Counted from the first letter of the stretch, positions 8,937-19,452 are shown. The stretch is DNA of 64,000 bases from Aromatoleum toluvorans (GCF_012910905.1 NZ_WTVN01000017.1:33596-97595); one strand, 5' to 3'. Numbers and translations are program-made. The notes: generated by a model from the sequence alone, not told the origin.

Positions 8937-9527
8937 TCAGCCCAGCTTCGGCCGGATCGCGTGTTTCGGCCGGAAAGCCTTGATCACGGCCTCGTCGGTC
9001 TCGACGTAAGGCCCGCCGATCAGGTCGATGCAGTAGGGAATCGCGGCGAAGATGCCGACATGCGCGACCGACCCGTCCGGGGCGCGCAGCCCTTCGAGCG
9101 TCTCGCGGATCGACTTCGGCTGCCCCGGCAGGTTCACGATCAGCGACTTGCCGCGGATCACCGCCACCTGGCGCGACAGGATCGCGGTCGGCACGAAGTT
9201 CAGGCTGATGCGGCGCATCTCCTCGCCGAAGCCCGGCATCTCCTTCTCGCCCACCGCCAGCGTCGCCTCGGGTGTCACGTCGCGCACCGCCGGCCCCGTG
9301 CCGCCGGTCGTGAGGATCAGCGAGCAGCCGACCGTGTCGGCGAGATCGGTCAGCGTGCGCTCGATCATCGGCCGCTCGTCCGGGATCAGCCGCGTCTCGA
9401 CGCGCCACGGCGAAGTCAGCGCCTTCGACAGCCACTCCTTCAGCGCCGGAATGCCCTGGTCCTCGTAGGTGCCGTCGGAAGCCCGGTCGCTGATCGAGAC
9501 CAGGCCGATGGTGATTTCGTCGCTCAT
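8937..9527 (-). CDS. mog: Molybdopterin adenylyltransferase
   Basis: Mog adenylates molybdopterin before molybdate insertion by MoeA. The 196-residue product has the MoCF-binding fold signatures TTGGTGPAVRDVTPEAT near residues 90-106 and NLPGQPKSI near residue 142. The length matches E. coli Mog (195). The ATG at 9527 is preceded by GGGAGG at good spacing. It lies just downstream of darP on the same strand (29-base gap) and could be co-transcribed with it. The Mo enzyme MsrP next door is a plausible client, and moeA lies about 21 kb away. Confidence 0.93.
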   Translation of the reverse strand: MSDEITIGLVSISDRASDGTYEDQGIPALKEWLSKALTSPWRVETRLIPDERPMIERTLTDLADTVGCSLILTTGGTGPAVRDVTPEATLAVGEKEMPGFGEEMRRISLNFVPTAILSRQVAVIRGKSLIVNLPGQPKSIRETLEGLRAPDGSVAHVGIFAAIPYCIDLIGGPYVETDEAVIKAFRPKHAIRPKLG

Positions 9528-9556
9528 GATGCCTCCCATTGTGCGTCTTCCCCCGC

Positions 9557-10132
9557 TCATTCTTCGGCCGCGTCGTCGGCCGCCGGGGTCTCGCCTTCGC
9601 CCGCCGCCCCCGCATCGAGGTCGCGCAGGATGCGGAAAATCTCGCGGAACGCCCGCGGCGGCTTGTTCTGCTCGCGCTCCTTGAGCGCATTGCGGCGCAG
9701 CGTGCGCAGTTGCTGGAAATCGGCCTCAGGCCACAGCTCGGCGATCGCGTGCAGCGTCTTCTCGTCCTCCAGCAGGTCCGCACGCAGGCGCTCGAGGCGG
9801 TGCTGGCGCGCGATCTCCGCCTTCGAGATGCCATTGAACACGTCGAGCTGCGCCTGGATCGGCGCCGGATCGACGTTGCGCATCAGCTTGCCGACATACT
9901 GCATCTGGCGCCGGCGCCCCTCGTGGCTCGTGATGCGCTTGGCCTCGCGCACGGCATCCGCGAGCGAATCCGGCATCGGCACCTTCTTCAGCTGATCCAG
10001 CGACAAGGCCACCAGCTGCTCGCCCAGATCCTGCAACGCGTGCATGTCGCGCTTGCGCTGGCTCTTGCTCGGCCGCTCCGCAAACCCCGAATCGTCGTCC
10101 GGCAGCATTTCGTCGTGGTGGGCGTGGCTCAT
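9557..10132 (-). CDS. darP: Ribosome-associated protein DarP (YjgA, DUF615)
   Basis: The 191-residue product is a full-length DUF615 protein: a charged N-terminus (AERPSKSQRKRDMHALQDLG) followed by a helical bundle with SLADAVREAKRITSHEGRRRQ and LMRNVDPAPIQ. The family binds late 50S assembly intermediates. An acidic Ala/Glu tail ends the protein. I chose the ATG at 10132 (MSHAHHDEML) because the frame upstream lacks homology-like sequence and runs into a TATAAT box on this strand at 10163-10168. It is divergent from pmbA, with which it is commonly paired in proteobacteria. Confidence 0.92.
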   Translation of the reverse strand: MSHAHHDEMLPDDDSGFAERPSKSQRKRDMHALQDLGEQLVALSLDQLKKVPMPDSLADAVREAKRITSHEGRRRQMQYVGKLMRNVDPAPIQAQLDVFNGISKAEIARQHRLERLRADLLEDEKTLHAIAELWPEADFQQLRTLRRNALKEREQNKPPRAFREIFRILRDLDAGAAGEGETPAADDAAEE

Positions 10133-10193
10133 GAAAAGTACAGTCGGTGGGAACGGGGTAAGATTATAGCCTTTGCTCAACGGTCTCCCGCCC

Positions 10194-11534
10194 ATGTCCG
10201 ATCAAGGCTTCTCCTTCACCTCCGACCGCCTGCAGGAAATCGCCAGCGACATCCTCAAGTTCGCCAGGAAGCGCGGTGCGTCGGCCTGCGAAACCGATGT
10301 CTCGGAAGGCTTCGGCCAGTCCGCGACGGTGCGCAAGGGCGAAGTCGACACGATCGAGTACAACCGCGACAAGGGCATCGGCGTCACGGTCTATCTCGGG
10401 CAGCAGCGCGGCCACGCGAGCACGTCGGATTTCTCGAAGGCGGCGTTGAAGGCGACCGTTGACGCAGCGGTGTCGATCGCGCGCTTCACCGCCCCCGACC
10501 CCTGCGCCGGGCTCGCCGACGCGTCCCTCATGGCGAAGGACTGCCCCGATCTCGACCTGCACCACCCGTGGCGCCCCGGCGTCGACGACGCGATCGCCGC
10601 CGCGCGCCGCTGCGAGGATGCCGCCTTCGCCGCCAGCCCGAAGATCACCAACTCGGAAGGCGCGAGCGTCTCGACGCAGGAGTCGCACTTCATCTCCGCC
10701 AACAGCAACGGCTTCATGGGCGGCTACGCCAGCTCGCGCCACAGCGTCTCGTGCTCGGTCATCGCCGGCGAAGGCGACGGCATGCAGCGCGAATACTGGT
10801 ACGACACGCGCCGCGACGCCGCGGAGCTGATGTCGGCCGAATCGGTCGGCCAGCGCGCCGCCGAACGCGCGCTGGCCCGCCTCGGCGCGAAGAAGATCAA
10901 AACCTGCGAAGTGCCGGTGCTGTTCGAATCGTCGCTCGCCGTCGCGCTGATCGGCAACTTCGTCTACGCGGTGAGCGGCGGCTCGCTGTACCGCAAGTCC
11001 TCCTTCCTGCTCGACAGCCTCGGCCAGCCGGTCTTCTCGCCGCTCGTGAATATCTCCGAACGCCCGCACCTGCCCAAGGCCTTCGGCTCCAGCCCCTTCG
11101 ACAGCGACGGCGTCGTCACGCGCGACCGCGAAGTCGTCACCGACGGCGTGCTGCAAGGCTACTTCCTGTCGACCTATTCCGCGCGCAAGCTCGGGCTGCA
11201 GACCACCGGCAACGCCGGCGGCTCGCACAACCTCATCGTCAAGCCGGGCGACATGGACTTCGCCGCGCTGGTCAAGCACATGGACCGCGGCCTCGTCGTC
11301 ACCGAGCTCCTCGGCCAGGGTGTCAATTACGTCACCGGCGACTACTCGCGCGGCGCCGCCGGCTTCTGGGTCGAGAAGGGCAAGATCAAGCACGCCGTCG
11401 AAGAGATCACCATCGCCGGCAACCTGCGCGACATGTTCCGCAGCATCGTCGCCATCGGCAACGACGCCCTGCCGCGCGGAGCGAAACTCTGCGGCTCGGT
11501 CCTCATCGAGCGCATGAAGATTGCCGGCAGTTGA
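10194..11534 (+). CDS. pmbA: Metalloprotease-related protein PmbA (TldE)
   Basis: The 446-residue product spans the TldD/PmbA family over its full length (E. coli PmbA is 450). Family motifs include VRKGEVDTIEYNRDKGIGV near residue 45 and the C-terminal block YSRGAAGFWVEKGKI near residue 385. PmbA is the partner of TldD in a heteromeric protease that matures peptides such as microcins and degrades CcdA. No HExxH motif is present, as expected for the PmbA rather than the TldD subunit. tldD is not in this window. The ATG at 10194 is favoured over an in-frame start seven codons upstream. Confidence 0.95.
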   Translation: MSDQGFSFTSDRLQEIASDILKFARKRGASACETDVSEGFGQSATVRKGEVDTIEYNRDKGIGVTVYLGQQRGHASTSDFSKAALKATVDAAVSIARFTAPDPCAGLADASLMAKDCPDLDLHHPWRPGVDDAIAAARRCEDAAFAASPKITNSEGASVSTQESHFISANSNGFMGGYASSRHSVSCSVIAGEGDGMQREYWYDTRRDAAELMSAESVGQRAAERALARLGAKKIKTCEVPVLFESSLAVALIGNFVYAVSGGSLYRKSSFLLDSLGQPVFSPLVNISERPHLPKAFGSSPFDSDGVVTRDREVVTDGVLQGYFLSTYSARKLGLQTTGNAGGSHNLIVKPGDMDFAALVKHMDRGLVVTELLGQGVNYVTGDYSRGAAGFWVEKGKIKHAVEEITIAGNLRDMFRSIVAIGNDALPRGAKLCGSVLIERMKIAGS

Positions 11535-11600
11535 GCGGACCCCGCGGGCGGCGGATACGCGCACCAGGCATCCCTGCGCTTCACCCAGGAACATCGGACA

Positions 11601-12239
11601 ATGAAAACTCGCCTCTGCCTCGTCAGGCACGGAGAAACCTCCTGGAATGCCGAACAGCGGCTTCAGGGACATCTCGACATCCCCCTGAATCCCGTCGGCG
11701 AGGCACAGGCCGCGGCCACCGCCGCCAGCCTCGCGACCGTGCATTTCGCCGCCGTCTACAGCAGCGACCTGCAACGGGCGCGCCAGACCGCGACCGCCAT
11801 CACGCGCAACCGCGCCGCCGCCGTCGAATTCCACGATCGCCTGCGCGAGCGCAACTACGGCGCCTTCCAGGGTCTGACCTACTCCGAAGCCGAAACGCGT
11901 TTTCCCGACGACTATCGCCGCTTCAAGCAGCGCGACCCGCTCTTCACCTTTCCCGGGGGCGGCGAGAGCCTCGCCGAGTTCTCCGCCCGGGTCGCTGAAG
12001 CCCTCACCGAACTCGCGAACAACCACGCTGGCGAACAGGTGCTCGTCGTCACGCATGGCGGCGTGCTCGACATCGTGCATCGCCTTGCCGCCGGCAAGGC
12101 ACTCGACGCCCCGCGCGACTTCACCATCCCGAACGCCGCCCTCAACTGGATCGAATACGACGGCGACACCTGGCACCTCGTGTCATGGGCCGAGCGCGGG
12201 CACCTCGAGGGCACCCGGGACGAACTTCCGAACGCCTGA
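11601..12239 (+). CDS. Histidine phosphatase family protein (phosphoglycerate mutase-like)
   Basis: The 212-residue product is a branch-2-sized histidine phosphatase. The phospho-accepting motif LVRHGETSWN is at residues 7-16, the second catalytic histidine is in VVTHGGVLD near residue 153, and YSSDLQRARQTA follows the family pattern. The family includes broad phosphatases (GpmB/PhoE type) and the B12 enzyme CobC, alpha-ribazole phosphatase. The sequence alone does not separate these. True glycolytic mutase activity is unlikely because a full GpmA is encoded at 19453-20202. It lies 66 bases after pmbA. Confidence 0.88.
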   Translation: MKTRLCLVRHGETSWNAEQRLQGHLDIPLNPVGEAQAAATAASLATVHFAAVYSSDLQRARQTATAITRNRAAAVEFHDRLRERNYGAFQGLTYSEAETRFPDDYRRFKQRDPLFTFPGGGESLAEFSARVAEALTELANNHAGEQVLVVTHGGVLDIVHRLAAGKALDAPRDFTIPNAALNWIEYDGDTWHLVSWAERGHLEGTRDELPNA

Positions 12240-12279
12240 CGCAGCACACCTGATCCGCGCCTGCACTGTTTGCGCGTGC

Positions 12280-12285
12280 TAATAT
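12280..12285 (+). promoter_or_regulatory. -10 box (TAATAT) for glyA
   Basis: TAATAT lies in a locally AT-rich stretch 32 bases before the glyA ATG. No convincing -35 element is seen. Confidence 0.35.
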
Positions 12286-12316
12286 TTCTTTTTAATCACC
12301 CCCTCGAGACCGTTTC

Positions 12317-13567
<1,251 letters not shown>

Positions 13568-13597
13568 TCCGCGGGCAGACAGGCCTGCGTGAACAAT

Positions 13598-13636
13598 CGG
13601 GGTGTGCCGTCCGCGAGCGGCACGCCCCGTTTTTTT
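13598..13636 (+). terminator. Rho-independent terminator of glyA
   Basis: A 12-bp stem (13598-13609 with 13618-13629, one G-T wobble) is followed by seven T. It ends 30 bases before the nrdR ATG and so separates glyA from nrdR-ribD. Confidence 0.92.
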
Positions 13637-13666
13637 GTGTGAGTTGAAAAAGGGCCGACACACACC

Positions 13667-14176
13667 ATGAAGTGTCCGTTCTGTGGCGACCCGAACACCC
13701 AGGTCACCGACACGCGCGAGAACGAGGACGGCGAGGTCGTCCGCCGCCGGCGCCGCTGTGCGCACTGCGACAAGCGCTTCACGACCTATGAGCGCATCGA
13801 CCTCAAGATGCCGCACATCATCAAGCGCAACGGCATGCGCACGGAGTTCGACCACGACAAGCTCACGAGCAGCCTGAAGCTCGCGCTGCGCAAGCGCCCC
13901 GTCACCCTCGATGCGCTCGAGGCCTCGGTCGACCGCATCGAGGCGAAGCTGCTGTCGATGGGCGAGACCGAAGTCCCCAGCGAGAAGATCGGCGAACTCG
14001 TGATGAAGGAGCTCAAGAAGCTCGACAAGGTCGCCTACATCCGCTTCGCATCGGTCTATCGCAATTTCGCCGACGTCGATGAGTTTTCCGAAGTGATCCG
14101 CGAGGTGCAGGCGCGCCCCAAGCGCGGACGCAAGGCCAACCCGGACGACACCGAGAATGACCTTTTCGGCAACTGA
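13667..14176 (+). CDS. nrdR: Transcriptional repressor NrdR
   Basis: NrdR senses ATP/dATP and represses ribonucleotide reductase genes. The 169-residue product has the N-terminal zinc ribbon (CPFC at residues 3-6, then CAHC in [14 protein letters not shown]). This is followed by an ATP-cone domain beginning at [18 protein letters not shown] and a basic, variable C-terminal tail. It overlaps the start of ribD by 20 bases, so the two are translationally linked. No NrdR box pair was looked for outside its own region. Confidence 0.97.
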   Translation: MKCPFCGDPNTQVTDTRENEDGEVVRRRRRCAHCDKRFTTYERIDLKMPHIIKRNGMRTEFDHDKLTSSLKLALRKRPVTLDALEASVDRIEAKLLSMGETEVPSEKIGELVMKELKKLDKVAYIRFASVYRNFADVDEFSEVIREVQARPKRGRKANPDDTENDLFGN

Positions 14177-15251
14177 TCACCGCGCGATGGCGCGTGCGCT
14201 GCAGCTCGCGGCACGCGGACTGGAAACCACCACGCCCAACCCGCGCGTCGGCTGCGTGCTGCTGCGCGAGGGAGAAATCGTCGGCGAAGGCTGGCACCGT
14301 CGCGCCGGCGAAGCGCATGCCGAAATCGAGGCATTGAAGATGGCCGGCGATGCCGCCCGCGGCGCGACCGCCTACGTGACGCTGGAACCCTGCGCCCATC
14401 ACGGCCGCACCCCGCCCTGCGCCGAAGCGCTGATCCGCGCCGGCATCGCGCGCGTGGTCGCGGCCATGGAGGACCCCAACCCGCTCGTCGCCGGCCGCGG
14501 CATGGCGCTGCTGCGCGAAGCCGGCATCCCGGCGGCAAGCGGGCTGATGGCCGCCGAAGCGCACGAACTCAACATCGGCTTCGTCTCGCGCATGACGCGC
14601 GGCCGGCCGTGGCTGCGCCTGAAGGCGGCGAGCACCCTCGATGGCAAGACCGCGCTGAACAACGGCGTGAGCCAGTGGATCACCGGCGAAGCGGCACGCC
14701 GCGACGGCCACCGCTGGCGCGCGCGCGCCTGCGCGGTGCTCACCGGCATCGGCACCGTGCGCGCCGACGACCCGCAACTCAACGTGCGGGCCGTACCCTG
14801 CGAACGCCAGCCGCAACGCATCCTCATCGACGCGCAGCTCGACGTATCCCTCTCGGCGAAGATATTGCAGGACGGGAAATGCCTCGTCGCCGCGGCGGTC
14901 GCCGACGAAGCGAAGGTGGCAGCCCTGGCCGCGCGCGGCGTCGAGGTCGTGGTGCTGCCCGACGCCGCCGGCAAGGTCGACCTGCCGGCGCTGATGCGCG
15001 AACTCGGGCGCCGCGGTTTCAACGAGATCCACGCCGAAGCCGGCTTCAGGCTCAACGGCGCGCTGCTGCGCGAAGGCTGCGTCGACGAGATCGTGCTCTA
15101 CATGGCGCCGATGCTGACCGGGGATGCCGCGCAGGGCCTCTTCAACCTCCCCGAACTGAGCGCCCTCGACAAGGCCATACGCCTCGACCTGCGCGACGTG
15201 CAGCGCATCGGCGGCGACCTGCGGCTGATCGCGCGCCCCCTGCCGGCCTGA
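14157..15251 (+). CDS. ribD: Bifunctional riboflavin biosynthesis deaminase/reductase
   Basis: RibD carries out the second and third steps of riboflavin synthesis: deamination of the pyrimidine, then NADPH reduction of its ribosyl group. The 364-residue product has the cytidine-deaminase-like zinc site in the N-terminal half (AHAEIEAL near residue 53 and [12 protein letters not shown] near residues 79-90). The RibD reductase domain starts near residue 145 ([17 protein letters not shown]). The start overlaps nrdR. Ten bases separate it from the convergent moeB-like gene, leaving no room for a separate terminator. No FMN riboswitch precedes it. Confidence 0.97.
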   Translation: MTFSATDHRAMARALQLAARGLETTTPNPRVGCVLLREGEIVGEGWHRRAGEAHAEIEALKMAGDAARGATAYVTLEPCAHHGRTPPCAEALIRAGIARVVAAMEDPNPLVAGRGMALLREAGIPAASGLMAAEAHELNIGFVSRMTRGRPWLRLKAASTLDGKTALNNGVSQWITGEAARRDGHRWRARACAVLTGIGTVRADDPQLNVRAVPCERQPQRILIDAQLDVSLSAKILQDGKCLVAAAVADEAKVAALAARGVEVVVLPDAAGKVDLPALMRELGRRGFNEIHAEAGFRLNGALLREGCVDEIVLYMAPMLTGDAAQGLFNLPELSALDKAIRLDLRDVQRIGGDLRLIARPLPA

Positions 15252-15261
15252 GCGGCTGGGC

Positions 15262-16020
15262 TCAGGCTTCGCCCCGACTGCCGCACACCTCGCAGCCCGG
15301 ATCGCGCCCGAGCGAGACGCTGCGCCATTCCATGCTCAGCCCGTCGAGCAGCAGCAGACGCCCGTCCAGCGTCGTTCCGCAGCCGACCAGCAGCTTCAGG
15401 GCTTCGGCCGCCTGCGTTGCACCGATGATGCCGGTCAGCGGCGCGAACACCCCCATCACCGCGCAGCGGATCTCCTCGATCTCCTGCCCTTCGGGGAACA
15501 GGCAGTGGTAGCACGGGCTTTCCGCCTGACGCAGATCGAAAACCGACACCTGGCCATCAAAACGGATCGCGGCACCGGACACCAGCGGCTTGCGATACCG
15601 CGCGCAAGCGCGGTTGATCGCGTGGCGAGTGGCAAAATTGTCGGAGCAGTCGAGCACCACGTCCGCCGCCGCCACCTGCGCATCGAGCGCCTCGCCCTCG
15701 AGCCGCCGGGCGAGCGTCTCCACGCGCGCAAACGGGTTCAGGCGCAACAGCGTGTCGCGACCCGATTCGACCTTCAGGCGCCCGACGCCTTCCGCGCTGT
15801 GCAGGATCTGGCGCTGCAGGTTGGTGAGATCGACGGTGTCGTTGTCGCACAGGACCAGCGTGCCGACTCCCGCTGCGGCGAGGTACATCGCCGCGGGCGA
15901 CCCCAGCCCGCCGGCGCCGACGACCAGAACACGCGCCGCCAGGATCGCCTCCTGGCCTTCGACGCCGATTTCGGGCAGCAGGATATGGCGGCTGTAGCGG
16001 AGCAGCTGATCGTCGTTCAT
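15262..16020 (-). CDS. moeB: MoeB/ThiF-family adenylyltransferase
   Basis: This family adenylates the C-terminal glycine of ubiquitin-like sulfur carriers (MoaD or ThiS). The 252-residue product starts MNDDQLLRYSRHILLPEIG, as in MoeB (E. coli 249). It has the nucleotide loop VVGAGGLGSPAA near residue 31, the arginine region NLQRQILH near residue 70, and both zinc CxxC pairs (CYHC near residue 170 and CEVC near residue 243). MoeB and ThiF are hard to separate by sequence; nearby Mo-cofactor genes favour MoeB. It is the last gene of the minus-strand run from gpmA. Confidence 0.9.
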   Translation of the reverse strand: MNDDQLLRYSRHILLPEIGVEGQEAILAARVLVVGAGGLGSPAAMYLAAAGVGTLVLCDNDTVDLTNLQRQILHSAEGVGRLKVESGRDTLLRLNPFARVETLARRLEGEALDAQVAAADVVLDCSDNFATRHAINRACARYRKPLVSGAAIRFDGQVSVFDLRQAESPCYHCLFPEGQEIEEIRCAVMGVFAPLTGIIGATQAAEALKLLVGCGTTLDGRLLLLDGLSMEWRSVSLGRDPGCEVCGSRGEA

Positions 16021-16084
16021 CGGCACAAAGATCCACACGATGCCGGGAACGGCGCCGGCATTTCACCGCCCGGTCGAACCGGGC

Positions 16085-16537
16085 TTACCTGTATTCACGG
16101 AATTCCGGCGGCGTGTCGTCGTGGTCGCCGTGGAGGTGGTACTCATACACCTTCACGTAGACCTCGTTCGACTGCTTGATCAGCCGCTCGGGCGACGCCA
16201 CGTTGTGGCGCTGCGTTTCCTCGCAGAAGTAGACGACGGCGCGCACGAGCCTGGCGTACAGCGAGTTCTCGAGGTGGAAACCGGCGTCACGCAGCGCGTC
16301 TTCCAGCACCTCGAGCGAGAATTCGAGCACCGAATAGGAAACGACGATGGAATGTTCGCGCTCGCCATGCGGTGCCGCAGTCAGCCCCTTCAGCAGGCGC
16401 AGCGATTGCAGCGCCTGCTGGACCTGTCGGGGGGGATACCCGGCGAAGCGGATTTCCCGCTCCTTGAGGAGACCCGCCGCCGCCACGGGGTGCTCATGAT
16501 GGCGGCCGGCCAGTTTGTACGCGGTTTCACGGCGCAT
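16085..16537 (-). CDS. Hypothetical protein between ctpA and moeB (150 residues)
   Basis: I do not recognise the family. The product is soluble, with no signal peptide or membrane span, and is probably helical. It has a His-rich N-terminal patch (GRHHEHP) and a long conserved-looking stretch (REHSIVVSYSVLEFSLEVLE). The C-terminus is acidic and aromatic (VYEYHLHGDHDDTPPEFREY). The ATG at 16537 has GGGAGG eight bases upstream; a GTG nine bases earlier overlaps that site and is less likely. It follows ctpA by 34 bases and precedes moeB, so it probably belongs to the same transcript. Confidence 0.75.
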   Translation of the reverse strand: MRRETAYKLAGRHHEHPVAAAGLLKEREIRFAGYPPRQVQQALQSLRLLKGLTAAPHGEREHSIVVSYSVLEFSLEVLEDALRDAGFHLENSLYARLVRAVVYFCEETQRHNVASPERLIKQSNEVYVKVYEYHLHGDHDDTPPEFREYR

Positions 16538-16571
16538 CCCGGCCACCTCCCGTTTCTGTATTATCGACTCA

Positions 16572-17972
16572 TTATTTTTTATTCTGGACGATCTGCAGGC
16601 CCTTGAGAAGATTCAGCGCCTGGCCAAGCTGGTAGTCGTCCTTGCCGGCGAATTCGAAACGATGGGGCGACGCGGCCTCGTCGTCGCCGGCCGGCGCCTT
16701 GCTGCCTTCGCCCGCGGGTTGCTGCTGGGTCGCCGCCTTGGTCTTGCGCTCGGCATCCGGATCCTTGTCGTTGCCCAGATGCCCGTCGAGGTCGGCCTCG
16801 CGCAGGCGACGCGAGGAACCGTTCGCGCTCTCCTCTACGACGATATCCGGCTCGATGCCCTTGGCCTGGATCGAACGACCGCTCGGCGTGTAGTAACGCG
16901 CCGTCGTCAGCTTGATGGCGGTGTTGCTGTTGAGCGGCAGGATGGTCTGGACCGAGCCCTTGCCAAAGGTCTGCGTCCCCATCACCACCGCACGCTTGTG
17001 ATCCTGCAGCGCACCGGCAACGATCTCGGAGGCCGACGCGGAACCGCCATTGACCAGCACCACCATCGGCAGCGTGCGAGCCCCCCCCGGCAGCGCCTTG
17101 AGGAAATCATCGCGCGTGCCGCGCAGGTAATCCTCGGGGCTGGCGCGGTATTCGCGCTTCGCGTCCTCGGTACGGCCGTCCGTCGACACCACCAGCGTAT
17201 TGGACGGCAGGAAGGCCGCCGCCACGCCGACGGCACCATGCAGCAGGCCGCCCGGGTCGTTGCGCAGGTCGAGCACGAGGCCCTTGAGGCTGTTGCCCTT
17301 GGCCATCTTGCCGAGGTGCTCGACCACCGCCTGCGCGGTGTTCTCCTGGAACTGTGCGACGCGCACGTAGCCATAGCCCGGCTCGACGACCTTCGACTTG
17401 ACGCTCTGCACCTTGATCACTTCGCGGGTGAGCTTCAGCACGATGGGCTTCTGCTCGCCCTTGCGCGCGATGGTCAGCGTGATGTCGGTCTTCGGCTTGC
17501 CGCGCATGCGCTTGACCGCGTCATTGAGGTTCATGCCCTTGACCGGCGTGTCGTCGAGCTTGACGATGAGGTCGCCCGCCTTGACGCCGGCACGATAGGC
17601 CGGCGTGTCCTCGATCGGCGAGATCACCTTGACGAAGCCGTCTTCCATGCCGACCTCGATGCCCAGCCCGCCGAACTCGCCGTGCGTGCCGACCTGCAGT
17701 TCCTTGTACGCTTCCGCGTCGAGATAGGCGGAGTGCGGATCGAGGCCGCTCAGCATGCCGCTGATGGCGTGATTGATGAGCTTCTTGTCCTCGACGGGTT
17801 CGACGTAACCCTGCTTGATCGCGTTGAAGACGTCGGCAAATGCACGCAGCTCTTCCACCGGCAGCGGTGCCTGCGCGGCCTTGTCGGCACTGGCGGAGAA
17901 ATTGAGGCTGATCAGCACGCCGGCGACCACGCCGGTCATCACCAATCCTGCTTTCTGAAGCTTGTTGCGCAT
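16572..17972 (-). CDS. ctpA: Carboxy-terminal processing protease, S41A
   Basis: CtpA is a periplasmic serine-lysine protease that trims or degrades envelope proteins, often cell-wall hydrolases. The 466-residue product has an N-terminal membrane anchor or signal (residues 9-30). A PDZ domain follows near residues 95-170 (GGLGIEVG, then GVKAGDLIVKLDD). The S41 core has the nucleophile in GSASASEIVAGAL near residue 315 and the lysine in TFGKGSVQTILP. A low-complexity Gln/Ala/Asp tail precedes a conserved end. The ATG at 17972 follows GGAG at good spacing. It sits directly after envC, a cell-wall hydrolase activator, as in other betaproteobacteria. Confidence 0.95.
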   Translation of the reverse strand: MRNKLQKAGLVMTGVVAGVLISLNFSASADKAAQAPLPVEELRAFADVFNAIKQGYVEPVEDKKLINHAISGMLSGLDPHSAYLDAEAYKELQVGTHGEFGGLGIEVGMEDGFVKVISPIEDTPAYRAGVKAGDLIVKLDDTPVKGMNLNDAVKRMRGKPKTDITLTIARKGEQKPIVLKLTREVIKVQSVKSKVVEPGYGYVRVAQFQENTAQAVVEHLGKMAKGNSLKGLVLDLRNDPGGLLHGAVGVAAAFLPSNTLVVSTDGRTEDAKREYRASPEDYLRGTRDDFLKALPGGARTLPMVVLVNGGSASASEIVAGALQDHKRAVVMGTQTFGKGSVQTILPLNSNTAIKLTTARYYTPSGRSIQAKGIEPDIVVEESANGSSRRLREADLDGHLGNDKDPDAERKTKAATQQQPAGEGSKAPAGDDEAASPHRFEFAGKDDYQLGQALNLLKGLQIVQNKK

Positions 17973-18016
17973 GAGCACTCCATCGAGGAAACATCGCCCG
18001 GCTCACGCCGGAACAT

Positions 18017-19441
18017 CTAATTGACCTGCACCCACTTCAGCGGATCGAGCGGCTGACCCCGGTGTCGGATTTCAAAGTATAAACCCGAATCACTGCCGCC
18101 TCCGCTGGTGCCCACGCTGGCGATCGCGTCGCCGCCGGCGATGTTGTCGCCGAGCTGCTTCAACAGCGCATCGTTGTTGCCGTAGATGGTCAGGTAGTCG
18201 CCACCGTGGTCCACGATGATGAGGTTGCCATACCCGCGCAGCCAGTCCGAAAAGACCACCTCCCCCGCTGCCACGGCGCGCACCTGTGTCCCTCCCGCCG
18301 CCCGGATGAAGACGCCGCGCCACGTCGTCCCGCCTTCCGCCCTTGGAGCGCCAAAGCGGCCGAGGAGTTCTCCGCGCACGGGAAATCTCATCTTCCCGCG
18401 CAGCTGCGCGAAGCTGACGCCCGTCGGAGTCGGCCCGGCGGACTGCCGGATCTCGCCGACGACGGGCTCGGAGCGGGCCTGGGCCGTCCGTGCCGGTTTG
18501 GCTTCGGCCGCGACAGCGGGAGAAACCGTGGTGTCGGCGCCCCCCGCCCCGCTCGCGCCGGGCACGCCGGGATCCCGCGCAGCACGCTCGCTCGCGGCCT
18601 GCTCCCGGGCCGCCTTTGCCCGCGCGGCCAGCTCGCGCGCCGCCTGCTCACGCGCAGCCTTCGCTGCCGCCGCAGCACGCGCCGCTTCGCGCTCGGCCGC
18701 ACGACGGGCGAGCACCGCGACGAGGCGCCCGAGGCGCTCCTGGTCCTGGCGCAAGGTCCGCTCCTCCTTGCGCTGGCTGCGCAGCTGTTCCGCGAGCCCG
18801 GCCACGGCCTCCTTGCGCCGCACCTGCACCGCCTCCAGCTCCTTGCGCCGTACCTGCTGCTCCGCCTCGAGCGCGACAAGCCGGTCGCGCCGCGCCGCGA
18901 TCGACTCGCCCAGGCGCTTCTTTTCCTTGAGATCGGCGCGCAAAGTCTCGATCAGCTCGAGGCGCGCCTTGCCGAGGTATTCCAGATAATAAGCATCGCG
19001 TGCCAGCTGGTTCGGGTCGCGCGTCGACAGGAAGGGCGCAACACCGCCCGCCGCGCAATGCACGTAATGCTGCCTCAGCCACTCCGCCAGCTCCGACTGC
19101 CGGCTGCCGATGCGTTCCTCGACCGCCTGCCGCTCGGCCTCCAGCACGGCGAGGTTCTTCTCGGCCGCTGTCCGGTTGCCGGCGAGCTGCTGCAATTCGC
19201 GCTGGACGCGGGAAACCGCGCGCTCGGCCTCGGCGAGTTCCTCCGACGCACTCGACCGCGACTCCTCGGTATCGGCGATTTCCTTCTGCAGATCGCGAAT
19301 GCGTTGCCTGACCTCTTCAAGGTCGGAGCGCTTCTGCTCGACATCGCCGTTGTCCGCCGCCTGCGCAGCGAAGCCCGTCAGCAGAACGAGTGCGGCCAAG
19401 GCGTGACGCAGGCAGCGCGGGCGCGGGATCTTCTTCATCAC
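18017..19441 (-). CDS. envC: Murein hydrolase activator EnvC (degenerate LytM protein)
   Basis: EnvC activates septal amidases during cell separation. The 474-residue product has a signal peptide (residues 1-28) and two long coiled-coil stretches (about 30-130 and 175-290, the second rich in Ala/Arg/Glu heptads). A C-terminal M23/LytM domain occupies about residues 355-474. The zinc ligands expected of an active M23 peptidase are lost. TWRGVFIR replaces the first His motif, IYGN stands where YAH is usual, and LYFEIRHRG has Tyr for the His of HFE. It should therefore be an activator rather than an enzyme. It lies 11 bases after gpmA and before ctpA. Confidence 0.93.
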   Translation of the reverse strand: MMKKIPRPRCLRHALAALVLLTGFAAQAADNGDVEQKRSDLEEVRQRIRDLQKEIADTEESRSSASEELAEAERAVSRVQRELQQLAGNRTAAEKNLAVLEAERQAVEERIGSRQSELAEWLRQHYVHCAAGGVAPFLSTRDPNQLARDAYYLEYLGKARLELIETLRADLKEKKRLGESIAARRDRLVALEAEQQVRRKELEAVQVRRKEAVAGLAEQLRSQRKEERTLRQDQERLGRLVAVLARRAAEREAARAAAAAKAAREQAARELAARAKAAREQAASERAARDPGVPGASGAGGADTTVSPAVAAEAKPARTAQARSEPVVGEIRQSAGPTPTGVSFAQLRGKMRFPVRGELLGRFGAPRAEGGTTWRGVFIRAAGGTQVRAVAAGEVVFSDWLRGYGNLIIVDHGGDYLTIYGNNDALLKQLGDNIAGGDAIASVGTSGGGSDSGLYFEIRHRGQPLDPLKWVQVN

Positions 19442-19452
19442 GACCGCGACCG

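Noticed and set aside
12270..12300. T-rich stretch before glyA as an attenuator or riboswitch
   Set aside because: No stem precedes the T stretch and no glycine or SAM aptamer pattern is present; it is better read as a -10 region.
14157..15251. FMN riboswitch control of ribD
   Set aside because: ribD starts inside nrdR, leaving no leader, and no RFN-like sequence occurs in the nrdR upstream region.
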